DNA of 7,015 nt, from NCBI GenBank assembly GCA_964612515.1, contig CAZTCX010000187.1:1-7015 (forward strand), read 5' to 3'. Below the pieces are notes generated by a model, which ran no database searches, was not told the DNA's origin, and worked only from the letters and a program-made list of their open reading frames with translations. Position 1 is the first letter of the stretch, and every line of letters starts with the position of its first letter. The DNA comes from SABY01 sp964612515. Lineage in GTDB: Bacteria > Bacteroidota > Bacteroidia > Bacteroidales > 4484-276. Positions 1 to 6,944 of this stretch are shown in pieces. Made by a program: the position numbers and the translations under genes.

Positions 1-53
1 GGCCTTTAGGCCGGGGGTTAACAGGATACATAGTTTTATGGGGCTTTAGCCCC
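1..53. repeat. Pair of TTTA-loop GC hairpins (REP-like intergenic repeat)
   Basis: Two short perfect hairpins lie 27 bases apart. The first is GGCC-TTTA-GGCC at 1-12. The second is GGGGC-TTTA-GCCCC at 40-53, and its stem can extend by one T-A pair (39/54). The shared loop and paired arrangement resemble bacterial REP/BIME elements, some of which are mobilised by IS200-like (RAYT) transposases. Both hairpins sit outside coding sequence and the first touches the window edge, so the element may continue to the left. The hairpins and coordinates are seen directly; the repeat identity is inference. Confidence 0.5.
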
Positions 54-102
54 AAAATAATTAAAGAAACGTGATGCGTTTAGGATCAAAGAAACCACCG
101 CC

Positions 103-117
103 ACCAAAGGCTTTGGT
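103..117. repeat. Small inverted repeat in the leader of the macroglobulin gene
   Basis: ACCAAAG at 103-109 and CTTTGGT at 111-117 are exact reverse complements. They can form a 6-bp stem with a 3-base loop. The repeat lies about 60 bases upstream of the start codon at 178. It could be an operator-like dyad or a minor RNA hairpin, or chance. No function can be assigned from sequence. Confidence 0.3.
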
Positions 118-156
118 AGCGATGAAAAATATTTGCACCATTCTTGTATAAAACAA

Positions 157-180
157 TGATCACAAAAAAATCTTACTATG
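157..180 (+). promoter_or_regulatory. Translation start region without Shine-Dalgarno
   Basis: An in-frame TGA at 157-159 is followed by six sense codons and then the ATG at 178. This makes 178 the first ATG available in the open frame. The preceding bases are A/T-rich (a run of seven A at 164-170) with no GGAGG-like sequence, which is usual for Bacteroidota genes. Starting instead at M27 would remove the signal peptide, so 178 is preferred. Confidence 0.65.
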
Positions 181-255
181 CGTCTTTTCAAATCTCTTTT
201 CCCGGTACTGCTGCTGATTGTTGCAGCCGTTTTTTTTATTGCTAACACACCCGCC
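178..255 (+). other. Signal peptide or N-terminal membrane anchor of the macroglobulin
   Basis: Residues 1-6 (MRLFKS) are basic, 7-22 are strongly hydrophobic (LFPVLLLIVAAVFFIA), and NTPA then gives a plausible signal peptidase I site after A26. There is no lipobox cysteine, so this is not a lipoprotein signal. An uncleaved anchor is possible because the -3/-1 residues T and A are only moderately favourable. Either way, the protein is exported across the inner membrane. Confidence 0.75.
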
Positions 256-3200
256 ATGCAAAAAGACTACAACAAATTATGGCAGCGCGTCGATTCGCTT
301 AGCGCTTTGAGCCAGCCGCGTTCGGCGCTGGAGGTGGTCGAAGAAATTCATCGCCAGGCTGTCGCCGAAAAGAATACGCCGCAGTTGCTCAAAGCCAGCA
401 TCTACCGCATTAAGCTGGTGGCTGATTTTGAAGAAGATTATTTTCCGAAGTCAATCGGCCAGATAGAGGAGCAAATACAACAGTCGGAGCCGCCAGCCAC
501 GCAGGTGCTGCATTCAGTTGCCGGAGAGTTGTATCTCAAATATTTTCAGGCCAACCGCTATCAGATTTTGGAACGCTCCACCACCGGCAGCTACAGCAAC
601 GACGACCTGCTGACGTGGGACGCCGCGAGAATTCATCAGCAAGCCGCCAATCATTTTCTGAAATCTTTAGAAAACAAAAAGGAACTTCAAAAAATAGAGA
701 TCACCAACTTTGCGGCTATTCTGGAGCGTGAGAAGCAGTCGGAGATTTTCCGACCCACTTTGTATGATTTCCTCGTTTGGCGCGCCCTCGATTTTTTTAG
801 TAATAACGAAACAGATGTGAAAGTTGCCGCGCAGCAGCTCATCCCCACCGAAGACAAATATTACGACCGGGCTGCTGATTTTATTAAAATCAAATTACCG
901 GAGCAATATTCCCAGTCCAACACAGCCCAGGTGCTGGAGCTTTATCAACAATTGATCGCTTTTCATTTAGATGATAAAAATCCTGCCGCGCTCATCGATG
1001 CCGATGTGAAGCGCCTTGAATTTGTCCACTCCGTGTCGGCGGCTCCCGCTACCGATAGCCTTTACACCGAAGCTTTGCACACGTTGCAAACTCGTTTCAG
1101 CACTTCACCCGAATCCACAAAAGTGGCCTTTGCGTTGGCGCAATTTTATTACCAACAACCAACCTTTATTTTGCCGCTTAAAGATCAAGCCACATCCCCC
1201 ACAAACAATCGCAAAGCTGCCGAAATTTGTCGTGAAGCCATCCAGGCTTATCCCGAATCGATAGGCGCCAAAAACTGCAAGTTGTTGCTTACGCAGATAA
1301 CCGAGCCAGAGGTGCAGTTACAAACTGAAAATGCCGTACTGCCCGGCAAGCCTTCGCTGGCGCTTCTTAGTTATAAAAATGTAGCATCGGTGCAACTGAA
1401 GATTGTAAAAATGGAGTATGAAGAATACGACAAACTGCGCAACAACGACTTTGCCGCAAAGCTGGCGGGTCGCAAGGCGATGATGGAGTGGGAGGTAACC
1501 ACGCCCGGCTGGCAGGATTATGAAAGTCATCAGACCGAAATAAAAATTCCGGCGTTGCCCAAAGGTTTTTATCTGATAATTGCTGAGACGCCTAAAACGG
1601 AGAGCGTCGCACCGAAAGCAGTTTACAGCGCCATTTGGGCCACGGAGCTAAGTTTCGTTTCACGCCGCCTGGAAGCTGGAGGTTATGATGTTTTTGTGCT
1701 CAACCGCGAAAGTGGGAAACCAATTCCGGGCGTTACCGTAAATACCTATACCCGCGTTTTCGATCAAAGCACGCGCAGCTACGATCTTAAGCTGGCCAAG
1801 TCGCTGCAATCCGATCGCGACGGTTTCCTGAAGCTGCAGCCCGACGCCGGGTTTCGCGGAGCCGTCACATTATCGCTGACGCAGGGCGACGACCGTTTTG
1901 TGTCGTCCGGCAGCTTTTATCTTACCGCTACACGCGATCGCGTTGAAAAACCAATGACGCGCACTTTCTTTTTTACTGACCGCAGCATTTATCGGCCGGG
2001 GCAAACGGTTTATTTTAAAACAATCGTCCTCGAAAAAACCGGTGAAAAATATGAAATCCTTCCGCAACAGCTGCTCACCGTGGAGTTTATGGATGTTAAC
2101 GGCCAACAGATTGCGCAAACGCAACTCACCACCAATACTTTTGGCTCAGCCAATGGAAGCTTTACGATTCCTGCTGGCGTGCTCAATGGCCAGATGCGTC
2201 TGAAAACAGAAAGCGGCAATCATTATTTTAATGTAGAAGAATACAAGCGTCCCAACTTTGAGGTTGCGTTTCTGCCGGTGGAAGGCTCTTATAAACTTAA
2301 CCAGCCCGTCACCATTTCCGGAAAGGCACAGGCTTATGCCGGAAATTCTATTGATGGTGCTACGGTGAAATATCGCGTAACGCGGAATGTTTTCATGCCG
2401 TGGCGCGGTTACGGGAGTTATGGTCGCTTCATTTGGCCACGACAGCAACCAGTCGAAATCGCCGCCGGTGAGGTTACCACGCAATCCGATGGAACTTTTG
2501 AGATCACTTTCACAGCCTTGCCAGGCAAGCAGCGGGATATTTCTTACCAGTATCAGATTGAAGCCGACGTGACGGATATTACCGGCGAAACGCACTCCGC
2601 GTCACAATGGGTAAATGTTGGTGAAGAAGCTTTAGTCGTCGAAACAGAAATTCCCGAAAATGTTAATCAGCGCAAGCCTGCTGATTTTAAAGTTTTGGTA
2701 AAAAACCTCAATGGCCAGCCACAAGCTGCCGATGTAAAGGTGACGATTTATAATCTGAAACAGCCTGCCGGACTGGTGCATCAGCGCCAGTGGGACACGC
2801 CCGACCACAACACGATTCCTGAACAGGATTTCCGAAAAGATTTCCCGTCGGCCAATTATAAAGATGAAGATTTTTCCAAGTGGGATCGCATTGGTGTGGT
2901 TTACGAAACGACATTTAATACGGCAAAAGATTCGTTGATAAAACTACCGGGCATCGAAAAATGGAGCCAGGGAAAATACCTTGTTGTTTTGGATGCAACC
3001 GATGCTACCGGCGAAAAGGCAAAGCGTGAGGATTATTTCACACTGTTTGATCTGATGGCGAAAAAGCCACCCATTAATACCTACGAATGGTTTGAAGTTT
3101 TAAACAAAAAAGGAGAACCCGGTGAGAACGCAACTTTTCTACTTGGCTCGTCGGCCAAAGATGTGCAGGTGCTTACCGAAGTGCAGCTTCAGGGCAAAAC

Positions 3201-6195
3201 CATCGAGCGAAAATGGATGAAGATTAACAACGCGCAGCAGTTGATCGAAATTCCGATTAAAGAAGCATACCGCGGGAATTTTACTTTCCAGTACATTTAT
3301 GTCATCGACAACCATCTCTACCAAAATTCGGTGGTGATAGAAGTTCCTTACACCAACAAGCAGCTCGACGTTGCCTTTGAGACCATGCGCAGCACGCTGG
3401 TGCCCGGCAGCAAAGAGAAATGGACGGTGACCATCCGCAACAAAAATGGCGACAAAGTGGCTGCCGAAATGCTTGCTTCGATGTACGATGCTTCGCTGGA
3501 TGCTTTTGTCCCGCACCAGTGGAGTTTTGATCTTTACAATCCCAACAACCGGATGGAAGCGTGGGGAGCTGCCGATGGTTTTGGCATTGCGCAAGCCAAC
3601 CAGTTATATCCCGGCCAGGGCGGATCAGAAGGCTATTATTTCCAAAATTATGACCGGCTCAATTGGTTTGGGTTCGATACATACAACCGCGGTTACGACA
3701 TGATGTATTCTAAAGGCAGGGCAACGATGGCCAATGGTGGCGTGAAAAGTGAAATGGTAGATGCAGAAGAAAGCCCTGCCGATGACAAGGAGCAGACAAT
3801 TCCTATGCCTCCCGCACCTCAGGCGCCATCGATGGATTTGCAGGACGTGCAGTTGCGGCGCGATTTTAACGAAACAGCTTTCTTTTATCCGCAGCTCAAA
3901 ACCAACGAACAGGGCGATGTGGTGATTGAATTTACGCTGCCCGAATCCTTCACACGCTGGAAGTTTCAGGCGCTGGCACACACCACCGATCTGATGACGG
4001 GCATGTTGCAGCAGGAGTTTACCGCCGCCAAAAAACTAATGGTGGTCGCCAATGCACCACGCTTTTTCCGCCAGGGCGACACTTTGTATTTTGCTGCCAA
4101 AGTAACCAACCTCTCCGACGAGAAACTTGCTGGCCAGGTGTCGCTGGAATTTACCGATGCCCTTACTGAAAAAAATGTGACGCAGGAATTGCTTCTGGAT
4201 GCTTCTGTCCAGAACTTCTCAGTAGCCGCCAACGAAAGTCGGCCGCTGCAATGGAAGATGGCCGTGCCCAAGGGATTGAGCATGGTCAATTACCGCATAA
4301 AAGCTGCCGCCGGCAACTACACCGATGGCGAAGAGCGCCCGGTGCCGGTGGTTACCAATCGCAAGCTGGTGACCGAGGCAATGCCCATGCCCGTGGGCGG
4401 CAAGCAGACGCGCCGGTTTACGTTTGATCATTTGGCGAAAGCCGACAAAAGCAATACGCTCGAAAACTATCAGCTTACGCTGGAATTCAGTTCCAACCCG
4501 GCCTGGTATGCCGTGCAGGCGCTGCCCGTTATCAGTGAGCCGGCCTACGACAACGCCATCGCCTGGTTCTCAGCCTGGTTTGCCAACAGCATTGCTTTTG
4601 ATATTTCCAACAAAAATCCGGGGATAAAACGGGTGTTTGAAGAATGGAAAAATAGCTCGCCGGAAGCTTTCCTGTCGGCGCTCGAAAAAAATCAGCAACT
4701 CAAAGAGGTGGTGCTGCAACAAACGCCGTGGGTGCTGCAGGCGCGCAACGAGAAAGAACGCAAACAGCGCATCGCCCTGCTTTTTGATATTAATAACATG
4801 CAATACCGCCTGCAAAATTCCATCCGCAAGATGCAGGAGTTTCAGAAACCCGAAGGCGGCTTTGGCTGGATGAACAGCATGCGCTCCAGCCGCTACATCA
4901 CACAGATGATTGTGCAGGGCGCCGGCAAACTCGACCACCTCGGAATAAAAGATGCCATCGCCGACGACAACCTGCGCGGCATGATGAACAAGGCCGTCCG
5001 TTATCTCGACAGCGAAATGCAGGATGATTTCACCAAATTAAAAAAACAAGAAAAGGCAGATTTGACAGCAAATCATCTTTCGTCGGTGATCGTCCAATAC
5101 CTCTATGCACGCAGCTTCTTCAATCATATTATGATCAATCCGTCGCACGAAGGAGCGAGGAATTATTATCTGGAACAGGCTGCCAAATACTGGCCGGAGC
5201 AAAACATCTATCTGCAGGGCATGCTGGCGGTAGTGCTGCAACGCGCAGGCAAAGAGCAGGCAGCACAGCTTATCATCAAGTCGCTGCGCGAGCGGGCGCT
5301 GAGCAGCGAAGAGATGGGCATGTACTGGCGCACGGAGCCGGGATATTATTGGTATCAGGCGCCGGTGGAAACGCAGGCTATGATGATAGAAGCTTTTGAT
5401 GAAGTTGCCCGCGACGGCGCCGCCGTGGAGAAGATGAAAATATGGCTGTTGCGCCAAAAACAGGTGCAGGACTGGGAAACGTCGCGCGCTACCACCGAGG
5501 CCATTTATGCGTTGCTCGGGCGCAGCACCAATCTGCTGCAAAGCAATGCGCTTGTAAATATTGAAGTTGGCGGCAAAGAATTGTCGGCAAAGCAAATGGG
5601 CAAAGTGGAAGCCGGCACCGGATATTTCGCCACCACCTGGAATGCGGAGGAGATTACTCCCGCGCTGGCGCAGGTTACCGTTGCCAAGCCCGACGAAGGG
5701 ATAGCCTGGGGAGCGATGTACTGGCAATATTTTGAAGACCTCGATAAAATTACCGCCGCCGCCACACCGCTGCAAGTGGAGAAAGAACTCTTTGTGGAGC
5801 GCGATTCCCCTGCCACCGGACGCGTGATTGTTCCGGTAACGGATGGCGAAAAGCTGATGGTGGGCGACAAACTCATGGTTCGCATCATCATGCGTACCGA
5901 CCGCGATCTGGAGTATGTGCATCTGCGCGACATGCGGGCAGCGGCTTTCGAACCTATAAATGTGCTATCGCATTACAAATACAGCAGCGGCCTGGGTTAT
6001 TACGAAACTACCACCGACGTAGCCGTGGATTTCTTCTTTGATGCGCTGCCCAAAGGAACCTACGTTTTTGAATATCCGCTGGTAGCGACAGTGCGTGGCG
6101 ATTTCAGCAATGGCATCACCACCCTGCAATGTATGTATGCCCCGGAGTTTTCGGCACATTCGGAAGGAATAAGGGTGAAGGTGGCGGAGCGGTAG
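178..6195 (+). CDS. Exported alpha-2-macroglobulin family protein, thioester motif absent
   Basis: This intact 2005-residue protein belongs to the bacterial alpha-2-macroglobulin family. Such proteins sit in the periplasm or on the envelope and are thought to trap attacking proteases after cleavage of a bait segment.

Visible regions, with rough residues: signal peptide or anchor 1-26; helical, TPR-like region 27-370; first macroglobulin-like domain about 377-500; carboxypeptidase-regulatory-like beta domain 502-580 (ESGKPIPGVTV); MG2/A2M_N domain about 594-690 (TDRSIYRPGQTVYFK at 600-614); further MG domains beginning YKRPNFEV (689-696) and running to about 960; bait-type domain about 962-1112; flexible Gly/Tyr/Asn- then Pro-rich linker 1122-1221; A2M domain about 1227-1320 (LPESFTRWKFQALAHT); helical thioester-type domain about 1420-1790 (EGGFGWM at 1559-1565); MG10-like C-terminal domain about 1862-2000.

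The length is normal for Bacteroidota members. The CxEQ site reads NAIA (1459-1462), so covalent trapping is not expected. It is monocistronic within the window. The family call is firm; the protease-inhibitor role is inferred from the family. Confidence 0.95.
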   Translation: MRLFKSLFPVLLLIVAAVFFIANTPAMQKDYNKLWQRVDSLSALSQPRSALEVVEEIHRQAVAEKNTPQLLKASIYRIKLVADFEEDYFPKSIGQIEEQIQQSEPPATQVLHSVAGELYLKYFQANRYQILERSTTGSYSNDDLLTWDAARIHQQAANHFLKSLENKKELQKIEITNFAAILEREKQSEIFRPTLYDFLVWRALDFFSNNETDVKVAAQQLIPTEDKYYDRAADFIKIKLPEQYSQSNTAQVLELYQQLIAFHLDDKNPAALIDADVKRLEFVHSVSAAPATDSLYTEALHTLQTRFSTSPESTKVAFALAQFYYQQPTFILPLKDQATSPTNNRKAAEICREAIQAYPESIGAKNCKLLLTQITEPEVQLQTENAVLPGKPSLALLSYKNVASVQLKIVKMEYEEYDKLRNNDFAAKLAGRKAMMEWEVTTPGWQDYESHQTEIKIPALPKGFYLIIAETPKTESVAPKAVYSAIWATELSFVSRRLEAGGYDVFVLNRESGKPIPGVTVNTYTRVFDQSTRSYDLKLAKSLQSDRDGFLKLQPDAGFRGAVTLSLTQGDDRFVSSGSFYLTATRDRVEKPMTRTFFFTDRSIYRPGQTVYFKTIVLEKTGEKYEILPQQLLTVEFMDVNGQQIAQTQLTTNTFGSANGSFTIPAGVLNGQMRLKTESGNHYFNVEEYKRPNFEVAFLPVEGSYKLNQPVTISGKAQAYAGNSIDGATVKYRVTRNVFMPWRGYGSYGRFIWPRQQPVEIAAGEVTTQSDGTFEITFTALPGKQRDISYQYQIEADVTDITGETHSASQWVNVGEEALVVETEIPENVNQRKPADFKVLVKNLNGQPQAADVKVTIYNLKQPAGLVHQRQWDTPDHNTIPEQDFRKDFPSANYKDEDFSKWDRIGVVYETTFNTAKDSLIKLPGIEKWSQGKYLVVLDATDATGEKAKREDYFTLFDLMAKKPPINTYEWFEVLNKKGEPGENATFLLGSSAKDVQVLTEVQLQGKTIERKWMKINNAQQLIEIPIKEAYRGNFTFQYIYVIDNHLYQNSVVIEVPYTNKQLDVAFETMRSTLVPGSKEKWTVTIRNKNGDKVAAEMLASMYDASLDAFVPHQWSFDLYNPNNRMEAWGAADGFGIAQANQLYPGQGGSEGYYFQNYDRLNWFGFDTYNRGYDMMYSKGRATMANGGVKSEMVDAEESPADDKEQTIPMPPAPQAPSMDLQDVQLRRDFNETAFFYPQLKTNEQGDVVIEFTLPESFTRWKFQALAHTTDLMTGMLQQEFTAAKKLMVVANAPRFFRQGDTLYFAAKVTNLSDEKLAGQVSLEFTDALTEKNVTQELLLDASVQNFSVAANESRPLQWKMAVPKGLSMVNYRIKAAAGNYTDGEERPVPVVTNRKLVTEAMPMPVGGKQTRRFTFDHLAKADKSNTLENYQLTLEFSSNPAWYAVQALPVISEPAYDNAIAWFSAWFANSIAFDISNKNPGIKRVFEEWKNSSPEAFLSALEKNQQLKEVVLQQTPWVLQARNEKERKQRIALLFDINNMQYRLQNSIRKMQEFQKPEGGFGWMNSMRSSRYITQMIVQGAGKLDHLGIKDAIADDNLRGMMNKAVRYLDSEMQDDFTKLKKQEKADLTANHLSSVIVQYLYARSFFNHIMINPSHEGARNYYLEQAAKYWPEQNIYLQGMLAVVLQRAGKEQAAQLIIKSLRERALSSEEMGMYWRTEPGYYWYQAPVETQAMMIEAFDEVARDGAAVEKMKIWLLRQKQVQDWETSRATTEAIYALLGRSTNLLQSNALVNIEVGGKELSAKQMGKVEAGTGYFATTWNAEEITPALAQVTVAKPDEGIAWGAMYWQYFEDLDKITAAATPLQVEKELFVERDSPATGRVIVPVTDGEKLMVGDKLMVRIIMRTDRDLEYVHLRDMRAAAFEPINVLSHYKYSSGLGYYETTTDVAVDFFFDALPKGTYVFEYPLVATVRGDFSNGITTLQCMYAPEFSAHSEGIRVKVAER
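3541..3840 (+). other. Bait-like flexible linker of the macroglobulin
   Basis: Residues 1122-1221 separate the bait-type beta domain from the A2M domain. The first part is rich in Gly, Tyr, Asn and Phe (GFDTYNRGYDMMYSKG at 1165-1180). The second is acidic then Pro-rich (IPMPPAPQAP at 1208-1217). Low complexity, lack of predicted secondary structure and position between these domains fit a protease-accessible segment. Whether proteases actually cut here is inference. Confidence 0.5.
4552..4563 (+). other. Degenerate thioester site (NAIA in place of CxEQ)
   Basis: The segment EPAYDNAIAWFSAWFANSIA (1454-1471 and following) lines up with the family pattern Y-E-C-x-E-Q-x-F-S-R-x-x-A-N-S. Tyr1457, Phe1464, Ser1465, Ala1469 and Asn1470 hold the register. 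Cys, Glu and Gln are replaced by N1459, I1461 and A1462. The only cysteines I find in the protein are C351, C367 and C1985, none in this domain, so no internal thioester can form. Thioester-less members such as E. coli YfaS are known. Confidence 0.85.
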
Positions 6196-6240
6196 GCGCG
6201 TGGCGCGGGGCGCAAAGAGCAAGGCGCAAGGAGCTAATAG
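6196..6240. repeat. Purine-rich imperfect direct repeat after the macroglobulin stop
   Basis: GCGCAAAGAGC (6210-6220) and GCGCAAGGAGC (6224-6234) match at 10 of 11 positions, with a 14-base period. They sit in a stretch of G/C- and A-rich units beginning directly after the TAG stop. It looks like low-complexity intergenic repeat material, has no coding signal and has no obvious regulatory role. Confidence 0.35.
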
Positions 6241-6265
6241 TAAGCAGTTAAATTCTGATGTGATG

Positions 6266-6344
6266 TTCGGACGAGGCTTTGGTGGTTGTGGTGGCTGAGC
6301 TGGCTTCGACAAGCTCAGCCAGCTTGTCGAAGCCCTCGTCCGGA
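6266..6344. repeat. Large nested palindromic repeat with two competing stems
   Basis: Three stems can be drawn. The outer stem is CGGACGAGG (6268-6276) with CCTCGTCCG (6334-6342), 9 bp, extendable by weaker pairs. Stem A is TGGCTGAGCT (6292-6301) with AGCTCAGCCA (6312-6321), 10 bp with a 10-base loop. Stem B is GGCTTCGACAAGCT (6302-6315) with AGCTTGTCGAAGCC (6321-6334), 14 perfect bp with loop CAGCC. A and B share 6312-6315 and 6321, so they exclude each other. The core CTTCGACAAGCTCAG (6304-6318) is, from memory, a widespread interspersed palindromic repeat sequence in bacterial genomes. The pairing is seen directly; the repeat-family identity is recollection and needs a genome count. Confidence 0.65.
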
Positions 6345-6352
6345 TTGTTTTT
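6268..6352 (+). terminator. Possible intrinsic terminator of the macroglobulin gene
   Basis: The nested GC-rich stems end at 6342 and are followed by GATTG and then TTTTT (6348-6352). The structure is 70-odd bases past the stop codon of the plus-strand gene and is the only strong hairpin plus T run downstream of it. The T run is short and begins five bases after the outer stem, and the hairpin is much larger than a usual terminator. It may be a repeat that terminates transcription only incidentally. Confidence 0.35.
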
Positions 6353-6479
6353 ACAGGGTCTTGGCTGTTATCTGGCTTCATTATGATCCCAATTATCGTG
6401 ATTCTATTGCGGTATCAGGGCTTGTTATTCTTGCTTTCATGAGTGATTTTTAAATTGGCTTAATCGTGTTTGTAAAAGA
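6353..6479. other. Intergenic stretch between convergent genes, no clear feature
   Basis: This is the remainder of the 284-base gap between the two genes. It contains no RNA gene, no strong hairpin and no credible terminator for the minus-strand gene. The only coding possibility is a 19-codon hydrophobic frame at 6383-6442 (+), which is not called as a gene. Confidence 0.5.
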
Positions 6480-6944
6480 TTAGTTTCGTGTCTTAACATT
6501 ATTCACACTTTTTGTAATCTCTGTATTTATGTTGGTTACATTTTCGTTGGCATTAGAAGAAGAAGTAGAAATTGCTTTTTCAGTCTGCGATATTAAAGAG
6601 AAAACCTCAAATTCTTTAGCCCAATAACCAATCCAAAAAGCGAAAATGAAAATGCCAAAAATGATTCCAATTAATTCTACATTGCTTTTTTCCGATAAGA
6701 TATTTTTATTTTCTGTAATTGCTTTAGACCCCTTAGTTTTTATAAAATCTTTTATTCGTTTTGCGTGTCCTGAAAAATCCTTGGGACTTATTTGATTTAT
6801 TTCAAAAGCAAGATTTGAATTTTTAGGAAGATGCAGTTCTGCAAAATCAAGAAATTCTAAAATACTGTTTCGATCAACATTTTCTTCGTTTTTAAACAAT
6901 TCAGTGTATGAATCACATTTTTTTAAAAGTTCTTTCTTTTTCAT
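6480..6944 (-). CDS. Hypothetical single-pass membrane protein, 154 aa
   Basis: I do not recognise this family. The start is well fixed: reading toward the ATG (complement of 6942-6944), an in-frame TGA lies two codons upstream (complement of 6948-6950). No Shine-Dalgarno is visible.

Residues 1-90 are polar, lysine-rich and probably helical (MKKKELLKKCDSYTELF, then FLDFAELHLP at 31-40). Residues 91-108 form one strong membrane segment (LIGIIFGIFIFAFWIGYW). The tail, about 109-154, is short and Asn/Ser/Thr-rich with possible coiled-coil or disordered character. A cytoplasmic lysine-rich N-terminus with the tail outside is plausible but unproved.

It contains two cysteine-free halves apart from C10 and shows no catalytic motif. 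Base composition is about 30 % G+C on sampled lines, clearly lower than the macroglobulin gene, which may mean recent acquisition. It is convergent with the macroglobulin gene. An uninterrupted frame with a clear membrane helix supports a real gene. Confidence 0.65.
   Translation of the reverse strand: MKKKELLKKCDSYTELFKNEENVDRNSILEFLDFAELHLPKNSNLAFEINQISPKDFSGHAKRIKDFIKTKGSKAITENKNILSEKSNVELIGIIFGIFIFAFWIGYWAKEFEVFSLISQTEKAISTSSSNANENVTNINTEITKSVNNVKTRN

Noticed and set aside
34..60. Hairpin at 39-54 as an intrinsic terminator of an upstream gene
   Set aside because: The stem is followed by AAAATAATT on the plus strand and by ATAAAAC on the minus strand. Neither side has the required T run directly after the stem.
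112..135. TTTG (112-115) and AATATTTG (128-135) as a Bacteroidota -33/-7 promoter
   Set aside because: The -7 candidate lacks the leading TA of TAnnTTTG, and the spacing of about 12 bases is too short for the usual 19-21.
5038..5922. A 294-codon open frame antisense to the macroglobulin gene
   Set aside because: It lies wholly inside the well-supported gene. It reads as a His/Arg/Gly-rich protein without domain patterns, which is typical of the reverse frame of a GC-rich coding region.
101..6285. CCACCAAAG (101-109) and its reverse complement CTTTGGTGG (6277-6285) flanking the macroglobulin gene
   Set aside because: Only nine bases match, within low-complexity CCACC-type sequence. There is no extended homology or target-site duplication, so it does not support a transposon bracketing the gene.
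5965..6381. Minus-strand 138-codon frame spanning the macroglobulin 3' end and the palindrome
   Set aside because: Its central part (ASTSWLSLSKPAQPPQPP) is simply a translation of the palindromic repeat, and its end is antisense to the macroglobulin gene. Such frames are commonly mis-annotated over this repeat.
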